64,000 nucleotides of DNA from contig NZ_CP061177.1 in the NCBI RefSeq assembly GCF_017355405.1, positions 124,001 through 188,000 of the forward strand, in the 5' to 3' direction. The DNA comes from Roseomonas haemaphysalidis (GTDB taxonomy: Bacteria > Pseudomonadota > Alphaproteobacteria > Acetobacterales > Acetobacteraceae). How positions within the stretch are numbered: position 1 is the first letter of the stretch; the number at the start of each line of letters is the position of its first letter. The position numbers and the translations under genes were made by a program. The notes beneath the pieces are model-generated. The model was not told the origin of the DNA. It worked only from the letters and a program-made list of their open reading frames with translations, and ran no database searches. Positions 41,867-51,101 of the stretch are shown piece by piece.

Positions 41867-44800
41867 ATGGCCGACCCCAAGCCCGCGACAGCCCAGGAAA
41901 CCAGCGTCGTCGACGCCGAGGCATTGCGCCTGCTGCGCGCCGTGCAGCGCATGACCCCGCAGGGCGGCGATGTCGGCCACGCGCTGGTGGGCGGCACCAT
42001 CGCCGCCGGTGGCATCGCGGCGGTGCAGGCCGCCCCCGCCAGCGGCACCCGGACGACTGAAGCGGACGCGGCGCCCCTGCGGCGGCCCGACGCGGCGGCC
42101 CCGGCCACAGTGGCGGCGCTGGAGCAGCATCCGGTGGCCGACCATGCCACGGTGGCGGACACCGTGCTGCCAGTGGCGGCCCCGGCGGGGCTGGCGCGGC
42201 CGGCCGCAGCCGCCATCCCGGCCGGCCTGGCGCGGCTGGCGGTGGCGCCCCCCCTGGACGAGGCGGTGCCGGAACGGGCACCGCCGGTTGCGAGCGTGGT
42301 ACCCACGCCCGCCGCCACGGTGCCGGACGCGAGCGCCACGCCGCGCCGCGCCACCGGCTCCCCGGCGGCCTTGACCCCCCCGCCACCCGCCGCGGAGGCC
42401 GAGACCGCCGCCGCGTCACCGGCCGCCCCGGCTGCACCCGCGATGCCGGACGGGCTCGCGCCGGTCGCCACCCCGCGGCCAGTGCCTGCCGATGCGTTGC
42501 CGGCCGATGCCTCGCCACCTCTGCAACACGCCCCCGCTCCGGTCAGCCCGCCCCCGCCAGCCGTCGATCCGGTGCCCCCTGCCGAACCCGGGCCTGCACC
42601 TTCAGGTCCGACCCCACCGGTTGAGCCCGGTCCTACACCGGTTGATCCAACCCCGCCGGTCGAGCCTGCCCCTACGCCGCTCAATCCGACTCCGCCGGTT
42701 GAGTCCGATCCCACACCGGTTGATCCGACCCCGCCGGTCGAGCCTGAGCCCACGCCGGTCGATCCGACCCCACCGGCTGAGCCCGAGCCCACGCCGGTCG
42801 ATCCGACCCCACCGGCTGAGCCCGAGCCCACGCCGGTCGATCCAACCCCGCCGGTCGAGCCTGAGCCCACACCGGTTGATCCGATCCCGCCGGTTGAGCC
42901 CGAGCCCACGCCGGTCGATCCGACCCCACCGGCTGAGCCCGAGCCCACGCCGGTCGATCCGATCCCGCCGGTCGAGCCTGAGCCCACACCGGTTGATCCG
43001 ATCCCGCCGGTCGAGCCTGAGCCCACACCGGTTGATCCGATCCCGCCGGTTGAGCCCGAGCCCACACCAGTCGAGCCGCCCCCACCGGCTGGGCCCGAGC
43101 CCACGCCGGTCGATCCAACCCCGCCGGTCGAACCCGACCCCACACCGGTTGATCCGACCCCGCCGGTCGAGCCTGAGCCCACACCGGTTGATCCGATCCC
43201 GCCGGTTGAGCCCGAGCCCACGCCGGTCGATCCGACCCCACCGGCTGAGCCCGAGCCCACGCCAGTCGAGCCGCCCCCACCGGCTGGGCCCGAGCCCACG
43301 CCGGTCGATCCAACCCCGCCGGTCGAACCCGACCCCACGCCGGTCGATCCGATCCCGCCGGTCGAGCCCGAGCCCGAGCCCACACCGGTTGATCCGATCC
43401 CACCGGTCAAGCCTGAGCCCACGCCGATCGATCCAACCCCGCCGATTGAGCCCGAGCCCACGCCAGTCGATCCGACCCCGCCGGTTGAGCCGGAGCCCAC
43501 GCCAGTCGATCCGACCCCGCCGGTCGAACCCGACCCCACGACAGTCGATCCGACCCCGCCGGTTGAGCCCGAGCCCACGCCGGTCGATCCAACCCCGCCA
43601 GTTGAGCCCGAGCCCACGCCGGTCGATCCAGCTCCACCGGTCGAGCCCGAACCGCCACCCGCCGTTCCGGCACCGGTCGCGCAGATACCGCTCGTTGCCG
43701 CCGATTCAGCGCAAGGGTTCGAAGATGCCGCCATCGCCCTGCATCTTTCCGCTTCGGTGGCGGATACCGACGGTGCGGAAACCCTGGTGCTCAACCTGTT
43801 CGGGGTGCCGGACGGTGCCAGCTTGTCGGCGGGTGCGCGGCAGGCGGACGGCTCCTGGCTGCTGGCCGCCGGAGACCTGCCCGGCCTGACGCTGACGCCG
43901 CCGGCGGACTTCGCCGGCAACATCGAGCTGACGCTGCGCGCCACCGCCCGCGAAGCGAACGGCGATGCCGCGAGCAGCGAGGTGCCCTTCGTGGTCAAGG
44001 TAGCGCCGGTGGTCGACGGCGCCGTGCTGGCCGGCATGGCCGCCGGCAGCGAAGACCAGTGGATCGCGCTGGACGTGCAGTTCGGCCAGTCCAGCGACGC
44101 CTCGGAATCCTGGGACGCGACGGTGCTGGTGCAGGGCGTGCCGCCCGGCGCCGCGCTGAACCAGGGCGAGGCGCTGGGCGATGGCCGCTGGGTGGTGAGC
44201 CAGGCGGCGCTGGCCGCCGGCCTCGTGGCCATCCGCCCGCCGGCGGATGCCAGCGGCTCCATCGCGCTGCGGCTGGAAGCGGTGCTGCGCGATGCCGATG
44301 GCGAGGGCGCCAGCCAGCCCGTGTCGCTGGCGCTGGAGGTGCAGGTGGCCGCCGTCGCCGACGCGCCGCTTGTGCGGGCGGCCGATGCGGCGGGTCTGGA
44401 AGACGGCAGCGTGGCGCTGGATCTTTCAGCGGCGCTGGCGGATACGGACGGGTCGGAAAGCCTGTCCGTGGCGTTGCTCGGCCTGCCGGAGGAAGCCCGG
44501 CTGTCGGCCGGCACGCGCCAGGCGGATGGCAGCTGGAGCCTGCTGGCCACCGAGCTGGACGGGCTGCGCCTGTGGCTGCCGGCGGACCAGAGCGGCACGC
44601 TGGCGCTGACCCTGCGCGCCACCGCGCACGAAGCCGATGGCGACGCCGCGACCAGCGAGGCCGCCTTCACCGTGCGCATCGCCGCCGTGTCCGACGGCGC
44701 GGTGCTGCAGGCCGGCGGCGAGGGCGACGAGGACAGCTGGATCCCGCTGCGCGGCACGCTCGCCTTGCGCGACACCGATGGGTCCGAGCGCTTCGGCGAG

Positions 44801-47800
44801 GTGCTGGTGGTGCGTGGCCTGCCGGAAGGGGCCGCGCTGTCGCACGGGCACGAGGTATCGCCCGGCACCTGGGAAGTGCCGCTGGCCGCCTTTCAGGCGG
44901 GCGGGCTGGCGGTGCGGCCGCCGGCGGACAGCGACGCCGACCTGCGGCTGCTGTTCACCGTCACCACCATCGACCAGGGCGGCGGCGCCGAGGACCGGAG
45001 GGACACGGAAGCCGAGGTGCGCGTGGTGGTGCGCGCGGTGGCCGACGCGCCGCTGCTCACCGTGGCCGACCTGCAGGGCCAGGAGGACGTGCCGCTGCGC
45101 CTGAGCGGCCTTGGCGGGGCGCTGCGCGACACGGACGGGTCGGAAACCCTGAGCTTCCTGCTGGATGGCCTGCCGGCCGGCGCCAGCCTCACTGCGGGCA
45201 CGCGCCAGCCGGACGGCTCCTGGCGGCTGACGGCGGCCGAGCTGGCGGTGGCCGAGCTGACGCCACCCGCCAACCTGTCCGGCAGCTTCGCGTTGACGCT
45301 GACCGCGGTGGCGACCGAGCAGGGGGACAGCGCGTCCAGCGCGGCGACCTCGGCCGGCTTTACGCTGCGGCTGGACCCGGTGGCGGATGCCGGCAGCATC
45401 GGCGGCGGCAGCAGCGGCTGGGAAGACAGCCCGATCCTGCTGCGCCCGGTGTTTTTCACGCCGGACACCGATGGTTCCGAGCAATGGGCGGCGGTGTCGC
45501 GGCTGTCCGGCGTGCCGGAAGGCGCCAGCATCAGCCACGGCCGCGCCGTCGCGCCCGGGGAGTGGGAGGTGCCGACCGCGGCGCTGCGGGCGGGCGAGGT
45601 GTTCCTGACCCCGCCGCCCGACAGCGATGCCGACATCGTGCTGACCATCACCACCGTGCTGACCGACAGCGGCAACGGCACCACCGACAGCCGCGTGGTC
45701 AGCGGCCGCCACACCGTGGCCGTGGGCGCCGTGGCGGATGCGCCGCTGGTGACGGTGGCCGACCAGCAGGGCAGCGAGGACACGCTGCTGCGCCTGGCCG
45801 GGCTGGGCGGCGCGCTGCGCGACACGGACGGGTCGGAAACCCTGAGCTTCCGGCTGTCCGGCGTGCCGGCGGGCGCCAACCTCAGTGCCGGCACGCGGCA
45901 GGCGGACGGCTCCTGGCTGTTGTCGCCGGCGCAGCTGGCCACGCTGTCCATGGCGCCGCCGTCGCAGTTCTCCGGCCGCTTCAGCATGACGCTGACGGCC
46001 ATCGCGACGGAAGGCGCGGACGGCCGGCCCAGCGCCGGCACCAGCGCCAGCTTCACCGTCAGCCTCGACCCGGTGGTCGATGCCGGCAGCATCAGCGGCA
46101 AGACCAGCGGCAAGGAAGACACCGCGATCGTGCTGCGGCCCAGCTTTTCCACGCCGGATACCGACGGTTCCGAAACCTGGGCGGCCTTCAGCCAAGTGGC
46201 CGGCGTGCCGGCTGGCGCGCGGCTCAGCCAGGGCACGGAGCTGTCGGCCGGCGTGTGGCAGGTGTCCACCGCCGCGCTGCGGGCCGGGCAGGTCAGCGTC
46301 ACGCCGCCGCACGACAGCGACGCCGACTTCACGCTGCGCATCACCACCACGCTGTCCGACACCGGCAACGGCATCACGGTGAGCCGCAGCGTGACCGGCA
46401 GCTACGCCGTCACCGTGGTCGCGGTGGCCGATGCACCGGTTGCCACCGCCGCCGACAGCAGCGGCCTGGAAGACCAGTGGATCGGCCTCACGCTCGGCGC
46501 CGCGCTGCGCGACACGGACGGATCGGAAACGCTGTCGGTCAGCCTGCTCGGCGTGCCGGCGGGGGCCAGCCTGTCGCGCGGCAGCCGCGCCGCCGACGGC
46601 AGCTGGACGCTGGGGGCGGGCGACCTTTCGGGATTGATGCTGCTGCCGCCGAAGGACTTCTCCGGCCGCATCGCGCTGACGCTGAAGGCCGTGGCGTCGG
46701 ACCACGACAACAGCACCGCCACCACCACCGCCGCCTTCGCGGTGCAGGTGGCCGGCGTGGCGGACACGCCCGTGCTGCGCACCGGTGGCGTGGCGGGCGC
46801 CGAGGACAGCGCCATCGCGCTGCACGCCAGCGCGCTCACCACGGATCTGGACGGGTCGGAAAGCATTGTCGCCTTTCGGCTGGCCGGCGTTCCGGCGGGC
46901 GCGGTGGTGCGCGCCGGCGGCACCGTCCTGGTCGCCGAGGCGGATGGCAGCATCCTGGTGCGCCCCGACACCATGGGCAGCCTCAGCATCACCCCGCCAC
47001 GCGATTCGGACCGTGACTTCGTTCTGCGCATCTCCGCCATCTCGGCCGAGCCCAACGGCAGCCGCGCCGAAAGCCCGCCCACCGACCTCGCGGTGCGCGT
47101 CTACGCCGTGGCGGATGCGCCGGTGGTGGCGGGCGCCGGCGGCAGCGGGCGGGAAGACAGCCCCGTCCTGCTCGACCTCGGTGCCGCGCTGCGCGACACG
47201 GATGGCTCGGAAACGCTGTCCGTGCTGGTGGGCGGCCTGCCGCCGGGCGCGCGGCTGTCCGCCGGCACCTGGCGCGGCGACGGTCAATGGTCGCTGACGG
47301 CGGAGGAAGCGCGCACCGTGTCGCTGCTGCCGCCGGCGGATTTCTCCGGCACCATCGCGCTGCGCGTCACCGCCATCGCGCAGGAAAGCGCCAACGGCGC
47401 GCAGGCCCGCACCACCGCCATCCTGCCGGTGGTCGTGGAAGGGGTGGTGGACACGCCGGCGGTGGGCGGCATGGACGGCCATTCCGGCGACTGGGGCGTC
47501 ATGCGCGGTGCCGAGGACCAGCCCATCGCCCTGCGGCTGGACCCCGGGCTGCGCGACCGCGACGGGTCGGAGCAGGTGGTGGGCCAGGTGGTGCTGGGCG
47601 GCATCCCGCCCGGCGCGGTGCTGCGGCTGGCCGATGGCAGCGTGGTGGCCCCGGATGCCGACGGGCTGTGGCGCATCGATGCCGCGCGCATGGCCGGCGT
47701 GACGCTGCAGCCGCCGCCCGACAGCGACGACGCCATCGCCCTGACCGTCCGCATGACGCTGCGCGACGGCGAGGCATGGCAGGAGGTCGGCGGCCGGATG

Positions 47801-50800
47801 CTGGTGGAGCCGGCGGGCGTGGCCGACGCGCCGCTGCTGAGCGCGGCCGATGCCGCCGGCCAGGGCGGCGACTGGGTGCCGCTGGCGGTGGACGCGCGGC
47901 TGGCCGACACGGATGGCTCGGAAACCCTGTGGCTGTGGGTGCGCGACCTGCCGGACGGGTTCCAGCTGTCCGCCGGGCGGCCGGCGGGCGCGCAGGGCTG
48001 GCTGGTGCCGGCCGACGCCCTGCCCGGCCTCGCGATCCGCGCGCCAGCAGGGTTCAGCGGCGATGTTTCGCTGCGGCTGGACGCCATGGCCGAGGAACGC
48101 GGCGGCGACCGGGCGGTCACCGGCACCACGCTGCGGCTGCATGTCGCACCGCCACCCGGCGGCGGCACGGGGGACGGCGGCACGGGAGATGGCGGCGAGC
48201 CCTCGCCCACGGTGCCGCTGCCGCCCGTGCTGCTGGCCAGCGCCGGGGCCGGGCAGGAAGACACGGCCCTGGCGCTGCACGTCACCCTGGCGGGCAGCGC
48301 CCTCGACGGCCATGCCGAGCGGCTGGGGCTGCGGGTGGAAGGCGTGCCGGCCGGGGCCAGCCTGTCCGCCGGCGTGCGCGATCCGGACAGCGGCGCCTGG
48401 ATCGTCGCGCCCGCCGAGCTGGACGGGCTGCTGCTGCACCCGCCGGCCGACTTCAGCGGCGACATCCGGCTGTTGCTGCGCGGGCTGGCGGTGCAGCCGG
48501 ACGGCACCACCCTGAGCACGGAGCAGGCGCTGACGCTGTCCGTGGCGCCGGACACGGATGCCGCGCGCATCACCGCAGCCCCCGGCGCGGCCCGGGAAGG
48601 GACGGCCGTGGCGCTCAACCTGCAGGTTTCGCCGGGCGACGCCGATGGCAGCGAGCAGCTGCTGTCCGTCACCCTGTCCGGCCTGCCGCCGGGCGCGCGC
48701 ATCGCCGAGGGCGAGGGCATCACCGACCATGGCGACGGGCGCTGGTCCGTGGCCACGGCGCAGCTCGGCACCGTGCGGCTGTTGCCGCCGGAGCATTTCT
48801 CCGGCCCGCTGTCGCTCACCGTCTCGGCCGTCACGCAGGACCCCGGCGCCGCCAGCCGCACCACCGCGGTTGTGCTGTCGCTGGACATCGCCCCCGTGGC
48901 CGATGCGCCCGTTCTGTCGGTGCAGGACGCGCATGGCACCGAGGACCAGGCGGTGCCGCTGGCGCTCAGCGCCGCGCTGGCCGACCGGGACGGCTCGGAA
49001 ATCCTGTCGCTGGTGCTGGAAGGATTGCCACCGGGCTCGCGGCTGTCGGCCGGCATCAACAACGGCGACGGCAGCTGGACCCTGACGCCGGCGCAGCTGG
49101 CCGGGCTGAGCCTGTCGCCGCCGGGCGACTGGAGCGGCCGCATGGCGCTGACCCTGGTGGCGCATGCCATGGAGGGCGCCGATGGCAGCACCGCCAGCAG
49201 CCGTGCCGGCTTCGCGGTGGTGGTCGATGCCGTGGCCGACACGCCGTTGATCGAGGTGGCCGCCACCGCCGCCGGGCTGGAGGATGGCGTGCTGCCGCTG
49301 GACCTGCGGGCGCAGCTGCTGGACCTCGACGGATCGGAAACCCTGACGCTGCGCGTGTCCGGCGTACCGGCCGGCAGCCGCTTCACCGCCGGCACGGACC
49401 ATGGCGACGGCAGCTGGACCATTCCGGGCGAGGCGGTGCCGGGGCTCGGCTTTCAGCCGCCCCGCGACTTTTCCGGCACGCTGAGGCTGTCCTTCACCGC
49501 CATCGGTACGGAAGCCGATGGCAGCAGCGCCAGCAGTGCCACGCACGACATGCTGCTGACCGTGCGCCCCGTGGCCGATGCGCCGCTGCTGGCGCTATCC
49601 GCCGCCACGAGCCAGGAGGACGCGCCGCTGGCGCTGTCCATTGTCGCGGCGCCGGCCGATGCGGACGGGTCCGAAACCCTGTCCCGCGTGCTGCTGCGGG
49701 GCGTGCCGGCGGGGGCGATGCTGTCGGCCGGAAGCCGCCAGGCGGATGGCAGCTGGCTGCTGCTGCCGGCGCAGCTGGACAACCTGACGCTGACACCGCC
49801 GGCGCATTTCTCCGGCACGCTGACCCTGGCCGTGACCGCCGTGGCCACCGAACGAGCCAGCGGCGAGGAAGCCAGCACCACCGGCATGCTGGAGCTGCAA
49901 GTGGCGCCTGTGGCCGACGCGCCCCTGCTGTCCGTGAGAAATGCCACCGGCACCGAGGACCACGCTCTGGAATTGCCGATCAGCGCCGCGCTGGTCGATA
50001 CGGACGGGTCCGAGCGGCTGCTGGACCTGCGCATCAACGGGCTGCCGGCGGGCTTCGCGCTGTCGGCCGGACATGCGGAGCCGGATGGCGCCTGGAGCGT
50101 GGCGGCCAGCGATCTGCCCGGCCTGCGGCTGCTGCCGGCGGCCGACTGGAACGGCACGCTGCACCTCAACGTGCAAGCCGGCAGCGAGGAAGTCGGCAAC
50201 GGCGCCCGTGCCTTTTCCAGCCGCGACCTGACGGTGACGCTGGCTGCCGTCAACGACGCGCCGGTGCTGTCGCTGGTGGCGGCGCCGCCCGCGGCCGGCG
50301 GCACGGCGGAAGCGCCCGTGCTGGCGCAGGTGCAGGCGCAGGACGTGGACAGCCCGCAGCTGGGCGGTGCCGTGGTGACGCTGAGCGGCGGCCAGGGCGG
50401 CGACCACCTGGGCTTTGATGGCTTCAACCTGCATCGCACGGACGGGCACCTGATGATCGGCGACACCGGCATCGAGCTGCTGCAAGGCGGCTTCGATGCC
50501 GGCAGCGGCCGGCTGGTGCTGCATGGCGCCGCGCCGCCGGAAACCTATGCGGCCGTCTTGCAGTCGATGGTGCTGGAAACAGCGGCGCCCGGCGGGCTGG
50601 TGGCGGGGGAGCGCAGCGTCAGCGTGCAGTTGCAGGACAGCGGCGGTGCCGAATCCACCTGGCACAGCGTGACGCTGGCCGTGCAGCCCCCGCCCCCGCC
50701 GGTGATGCCCGATGCGCCGGCCGAGCCGCCCGCCGCCGCCCTGCCCTGGGCCGACATCGCGCTGGACCATGGCGGCACGGTGCCGGCCACCGACTGGGCC

Positions 50801-50905
50801 GATGCCCTGCATGTGGCCGATGCGTCGGCCCTGCCGCCGGTGGCGGATCTGATGCCGGTGGAGCTGGGCCTGCCGCCGCTGGAACACCCGCCGCTGCATC
50901 ACTGA
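41867..50905 (+). CDS. Giant repeat-rich adhesin, predicted type I secretion passenger
   Basis: A 3012-aa protein. Residues 1-230 are Ala/Pro-rich, without a Sec signal. About 234-600 is a stretch of 28 Pro/Glu repeats of 13 residues. From about 610 come 19 repeats of about 110-125 aa with the hallmarks VADAPL, GxED, DTDGSETLS, GVPAGASLSAGT, ADGSW and PPADFSG, resembling cadherin-like/T1SS-143 adhesin modules whose Asp clusters bind calcium. Repeats 1-12 alternate between PPADFSG and PPxDSDAD forms. A GGGTGDGGTGDGG linker precedes repeats 14-19. The C-terminus holds a last VNDAPVLS module and an Ala/Pro-rich tail, with no RTX nonapeptides. Being directly behind the HlyD gene, it is the likely cargo. 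Confidence 0.88.
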   Translation: MADPKPATAQETSVVDAEALRLLRAVQRMTPQGGDVGHALVGGTIAAGGIAAVQAAPASGTRTTEADAAPLRRPDAAAPATVAALEQHPVADHATVADTVLPVAAPAGLARPAAAAIPAGLARLAVAPPLDEAVPERAPPVASVVPTPAATVPDASATPRRATGSPAALTPPPPAAEAETAAASPAAPAAPAMPDGLAPVATPRPVPADALPADASPPLQHAPAPVSPPPPAVDPVPPAEPGPAPSGPTPPVEPGPTPVDPTPPVEPAPTPLNPTPPVESDPTPVDPTPPVEPEPTPVDPTPPAEPEPTPVDPTPPAEPEPTPVDPTPPVEPEPTPVDPIPPVEPEPTPVDPTPPAEPEPTPVDPIPPVEPEPTPVDPIPPVEPEPTPVDPIPPVEPEPTPVEPPPPAGPEPTPVDPTPPVEPDPTPVDPTPPVEPEPTPVDPIPPVEPEPTPVDPTPPAEPEPTPVEPPPPAGPEPTPVDPTPPVEPDPTPVDPIPPVEPEPEPTPVDPIPPVKPEPTPIDPTPPIEPEPTPVDPTPPVEPEPTPVDPTPPVEPDPTTVDPTPPVEPEPTPVDPTPPVEPEPTPVDPAPPVEPEPPPAVPAPVAQIPLVAADSAQGFEDAAIALHLSASVADTDGAETLVLNLFGVPDGASLSAGARQADGSWLLAAGDLPGLTLTPPADFAGNIELTLRATAREANGDAASSEVPFVVKVAPVVDGAVLAGMAAGSEDQWIALDVQFGQSSDASESWDATVLVQGVPPGAALNQGEALGDGRWVVSQAALAAGLVAIRPPADASGSIALRLEAVLRDADGEGASQPVSLALEVQVAAVADAPLVRAADAAGLEDGSVALDLSAALADTDGSESLSVALLGLPEEARLSAGTRQADGSWSLLATELDGLRLWLPADQSGTLALTLRATAHEADGDAATSEAAFTVRIAAVSDGAVLQAGGEGDEDSWIPLRGTLALRDTDGSERFGEVLVVRGLPEGAALSHGHEVSPGTWEVPLAAFQAGGLAVRPPADSDADLRLLFTVTTIDQGGGAEDRRDTEAEVRVVVRAVADAPLLTVADLQGQEDVPLRLSGLGGALRDTDGSETLSFLLDGLPAGASLTAGTRQPDGSWRLTAAELAVAELTPPANLSGSFALTLTAVATEQGDSASSAATSAGFTLRLDPVADAGSIGGGSSGWEDSPILLRPVFFTPDTDGSEQWAAVSRLSGVPEGASISHGRAVAPGEWEVPTAALRAGEVFLTPPPDSDADIVLTITTVLTDSGNGTTDSRVVSGRHTVAVGAVADAPLVTVADQQGSEDTLLRLAGLGGALRDTDGSETLSFRLSGVPAGANLSAGTRQADGSWLLSPAQLATLSMAPPSQFSGRFSMTLTAIATEGADGRPSAGTSASFTVSLDPVVDAGSISGKTSGKEDTAIVLRPSFSTPDTDGSETWAAFSQVAGVPAGARLSQGTELSAGVWQVSTAALRAGQVSVTPPHDSDADFTLRITTTLSDTGNGITVSRSVTGSYAVTVVAVADAPVATAADSSGLEDQWIGLTLGAALRDTDGSETLSVSLLGVPAGASLSRGSRAADGSWTLGAGDLSGLMLLPPKDFSGRIALTLKAVASDHDNSTATTTAAFAVQVAGVADTPVLRTGGVAGAEDSAIALHASALTTDLDGSESIVAFRLAGVPAGAVVRAGGTVLVAEADGSILVRPDTMGSLSITPPRDSDRDFVLRISAISAEPNGSRAESPPTDLAVRVYAVADAPVVAGAGGSGREDSPVLLDLGAALRDTDGSETLSVLVGGLPPGARLSAGTWRGDGQWSLTAEEARTVSLLPPADFSGTIALRVTAIAQESANGAQARTTAILPVVVEGVVDTPAVGGMDGHSGDWGVMRGAEDQPIALRLDPGLRDRDGSEQVVGQVVLGGIPPGAVLRLADGSVVAPDADGLWRIDAARMAGVTLQPPPDSDDAIALTVRMTLRDGEAWQEVGGRMLVEPAGVADAPLLSAADAAGQGGDWVPLAVDARLADTDGSETLWLWVRDLPDGFQLSAGRPAGAQGWLVPADALPGLAIRAPAGFSGDVSLRLDAMAEERGGDRAVTGTTLRLHVAPPPGGGTGDGGTGDGGEPSPTVPLPPVLLASAGAGQEDTALALHVTLAGSALDGHAERLGLRVEGVPAGASLSAGVRDPDSGAWIVAPAELDGLLLHPPADFSGDIRLLLRGLAVQPDGTTLSTEQALTLSVAPDTDAARITAAPGAAREGTAVALNLQVSPGDADGSEQLLSVTLSGLPPGARIAEGEGITDHGDGRWSVATAQLGTVRLLPPEHFSGPLSLTVSAVTQDPGAASRTTAVVLSLDIAPVADAPVLSVQDAHGTEDQAVPLALSAALADRDGSEILSLVLEGLPPGSRLSAGINNGDGSWTLTPAQLAGLSLSPPGDWSGRMALTLVAHAMEGADGSTASSRAGFAVVVDAVADTPLIEVAATAAGLEDGVLPLDLRAQLLDLDGSETLTLRVSGVPAGSRFTAGTDHGDGSWTIPGEAVPGLGFQPPRDFSGTLRLSFTAIGTEADGSSASSATHDMLLTVRPVADAPLLALSAATSQEDAPLALSIVAAPADADGSETLSRVLLRGVPAGAMLSAGSRQADGSWLLLPAQLDNLTLTPPAHFSGTLTLAVTAVATERASGEEASTTGMLELQVAPVADAPLLSVRNATGTEDHALELPISAALVDTDGSERLLDLRINGLPAGFALSAGHAEPDGAWSVAASDLPGLRLLPAADWNGTLHLNVQAGSEEVGNGARAFSSRDLTVTLAAVNDAPVLSLVAAPPAAGGTAEAPVLAQVQAQDVDSPQLGGAVVTLSGGQGGDHLGFDGFNLHRTDGHLMIGDTGIELLQGGFDAGSGRLVLHGAAPPETYAAVLQSMVLETAAPGGLVAGERSVSVQLQDSGGAESTWHSVTLAVQPPPPPVMPDAPAEPPAAALPWADIALDHGGTVPATDWADALHVADASALPPVADLMPVELGLPPLEHPPLHH
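42566..43663 (+). repeat. 39-bp tandem repeat (13-aa Pro/Glu unit, about 28 copies)
   Basis: In-frame direct repeats within the adhesin gene encode DPTPPVEPEPTPV and variants (DPIPP, PAEPEP, EPPPPAGPEP, VEPDP). One unit carries an extra EP pair (6 bp), so the unit length is otherwise fixed at 39 bp. Blocks such as EPPPPAG followed by DPTPPVEPDP recur twice, showing multi-unit duplication. Array length probably varies between strains. Confidence 0.95.
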
Positions 50906-50917
50906 GGCGAGGGACGC

Positions 50918-51087
50918 AAAGGGTTCGGGCAGCAATGCCCGGACGTTCCTTCCGGCCCGTTTTCCGGAAGCCGCAGGGTGAACAGAGAAAGGCGACTGCC
51001 AAAGCAGTCGCCTTTTCCGAACCGTGGTCGTGCGTCCCCGGCACGCGGGAACAGGCGCGGGCCGGGGAGTTTCCTCCCCCCGACCCT
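50918..51087. repeat. Possible decayed composite repeat flanking a terminator
   Basis: GGGTTCGGGCAGCAATGCCC near 50919-50938 resembles the right arm of copy G. GCCGGGGAGTTTCCTCCCCC near 51061-51080, followed by CGACC, resembles one palindromic unit. They flank the strong stem at 50989-51014. The similarity is loose, and this is the weakest member of the family. Confidence 0.35.
50989..51016. terminator. Bidirectional terminator between adhesin and chemoreceptor genes
   Basis: A perfect 11-bp stem, AAGGCGACTGC (50989-50999) with GCAGTCGCCTT (51004-51014), has a 4-base loop. A-rich flanking on one side and T-rich on the other allow it to act in both directions. It sits between convergent genes. 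Confidence 0.85.
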
Positions 51088-51101
51088 GCGCCCGGCCGGC
51101 G

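Noticed and set aside
42566..43663. Regular 39-bp repeats as a possible CRISPR array
   Set aside because: The units are contiguous with no spacers and encode an in-frame Pro/Glu repeat in a 3012-aa protein.
44426..49546. A 1706-codon minus-strand frame opposite the adhesin repeats
   Set aside because: It mirrors the repeat periodicity of the real gene, has low-complexity composition and no start context. Another long one at 41773-44868 is rejected for the same reason.
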